Of a DNA stretch of 21,273 nucleotides, positions 20,940 to 21,273 are shown in pieces. A model generated the notes under the pieces. It was not told the origin of the DNA. It saw nothing but the letters and a program-made list of their open reading frames with translations, and searched no databases. Source of the DNA: Soonwooa sp. (GTDB lineage: Bacteria; Bacteroidota; Bacteroidia; Flavobacteriales; Weeksellaceae); contig NZ_JASLDS010000033.1 of the NCBI RefSeq assembly GCF_030151385.1, positions 1 to 21,273 of the forward strand, read 5' to 3'. The translations under genes and the position numbers were made by a program. Position 1 is the stretch's first letter. Each line of letters starts with the position of its first letter.

Positions 20940-21273
20940 TTAAGCTTCAGTGTTTTCTTCAGCAGCAGCTTCTCCTTCAGCAGGCGCTTCTGTAGTTTCT
21001 TCAACAGGTGCGTTAGCAGCTTCTTCAGCAGCTTTAGCATCAGCCTCAGCTTGTGCAGCAGCAGCAACTCTAGCTTCGTTTACTTTAACCTCAGCTTCCA
21101 AAGCAGCTTTCTTAGCATCAGCTTTAGCAGTCGCTAAACCATCAACTTTACCTTGTACTTTAGCTTCTTTTGCATCAACCCAAGCAGCGAATCTCTTCTC
21201 AGCTTCAGCTTCGTCAAAAGCACCTTTAGCAACACCACCTTGTAAGTGTTTTTTGTACATAGCACCTTTGTAA
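20940..21273 (-). CDS. rpsP: 30S ribosomal protein S16 with long Ala/Glu-rich tail (N-terminal part off the window)
   Basis: The frame is open to the right edge and reads YKGAMYKKHLQGGVAKGAFD, then EAEAEKRFAAWVDAKEAKVQ. This matches the C-terminal part of flavobacterial S16, a 30S assembly protein. The internal ATG at 21260 is not the start; the conserved first part lies outside the window. Beyond the usual end of bacterial S16 there is a tail of about 70 residues, first basic/alanine-rich (KADAKKAALEAEVKVNEARV) and then acidic (EETTEAPAEGEAAAEENTEA). Long tails of this type are known in Bacteroidota S16. Located directly upstream of rimM, as in most bacteria. Confidence 0.93.
   Translation of the reverse strand, partial: YKGAMYKKHLQGGVAKGAFDEAEAEKRFAAWVDAKEAKVQGKVDGLATAKADAKKAALEAEVKVNEARVAAAAQAEADAKAAEEAANAPVEETTEAPAEGEAAAEENTEA

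Noticed and set aside
20950..21273. Ala/Ser-rich open frame on the plus strand opposite rpsP
   Set aside because: It is the complement of the Ala/Glu-rich S16 tail, whose codon bias keeps several frames open.
1..21273. tRNA, rRNA or riboswitch genes
   Set aside because: No T-arm-like GGTTCGA pattern, rRNA segment or known riboswitch core was recognised on either strand.

Overview
The window looks like chromosome of a low-GC flavobacterium from the Chryseobacterium/Epilithonimonas/Kaistella group (Weeksellaceae). Evidence: three secreted proteins end in a type IX secretion (T9SS) type A sorting domain; several gene starts have the Bacteroidota promoter -7 box TAnnTTTG; AsnRS, GpsA, RimM and the long-tailed S16 protein have flavobacterial character; and GC-rich flavobacterial intergenic repeats are present. 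The genus is inference from remembered sequence style, not from a search.

Left part (1-11.4 kb), accessory in character. The 5' end of a probable ISAon1-type transposase runs off the left edge. A three-gene cassette then occurs twice in the same orientation: unit A at about 325-4605 and unit B at about 6956-11173. Each unit has a minus-strand pair encoding a membrane-anchored TPR transcription factor with an AraC-type HTH and, 4 bp downstream, a TPR protein with one C-terminal membrane helix but no DNA-binding domain. A secreted HAF-repeat protein with a T9SS tail is divergently encoded. Between the units lies one more T9SS cargo gene, a GEVED-domain protein. Copies of a roughly 180-bp intergenic repeat lie at 143-288, 6576-6757 and 11190-11371, so copies 2 and 3 bracket unit B. 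The regulator of unit B has lost one base beside a nine-T run inside its signal peptide, so its natural ATG leads to a stop after 8 codons. The HAF promoters share a 65-bp block that is better conserved than the coding sequence it precedes, plus a GAATTC-centred motif that recurs upstream of the GEVED gene.

Right part (11.5-21.3 kb), mostly core genome. It holds an M23 (LytM) endopeptidase, divergent gpsA, a fourth partial repeat that resembles a flavo-1-like RNA, asnS, and a small two-helix membrane protein. A three-gene minus-strand operon follows (surface-repeat protein, probable beta-barrel protein, CDP-alcohol phosphatidyltransferase). Divergent from it is an HTH regulator with a perfect palindrome over its own -7 box, then a lipoprotein. 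The rpsP-rimM pair closes the window, with rpsP running off the right edge. No tRNA, rRNA or CRISPR array was seen.

The most unusual content is the duplicated cassette. It reads as a periplasm-sensing, membrane-tethered regulator module wired to a secreted repeat protein, with one copy possibly switched by slippage at a homopolymer. That reading is inference.
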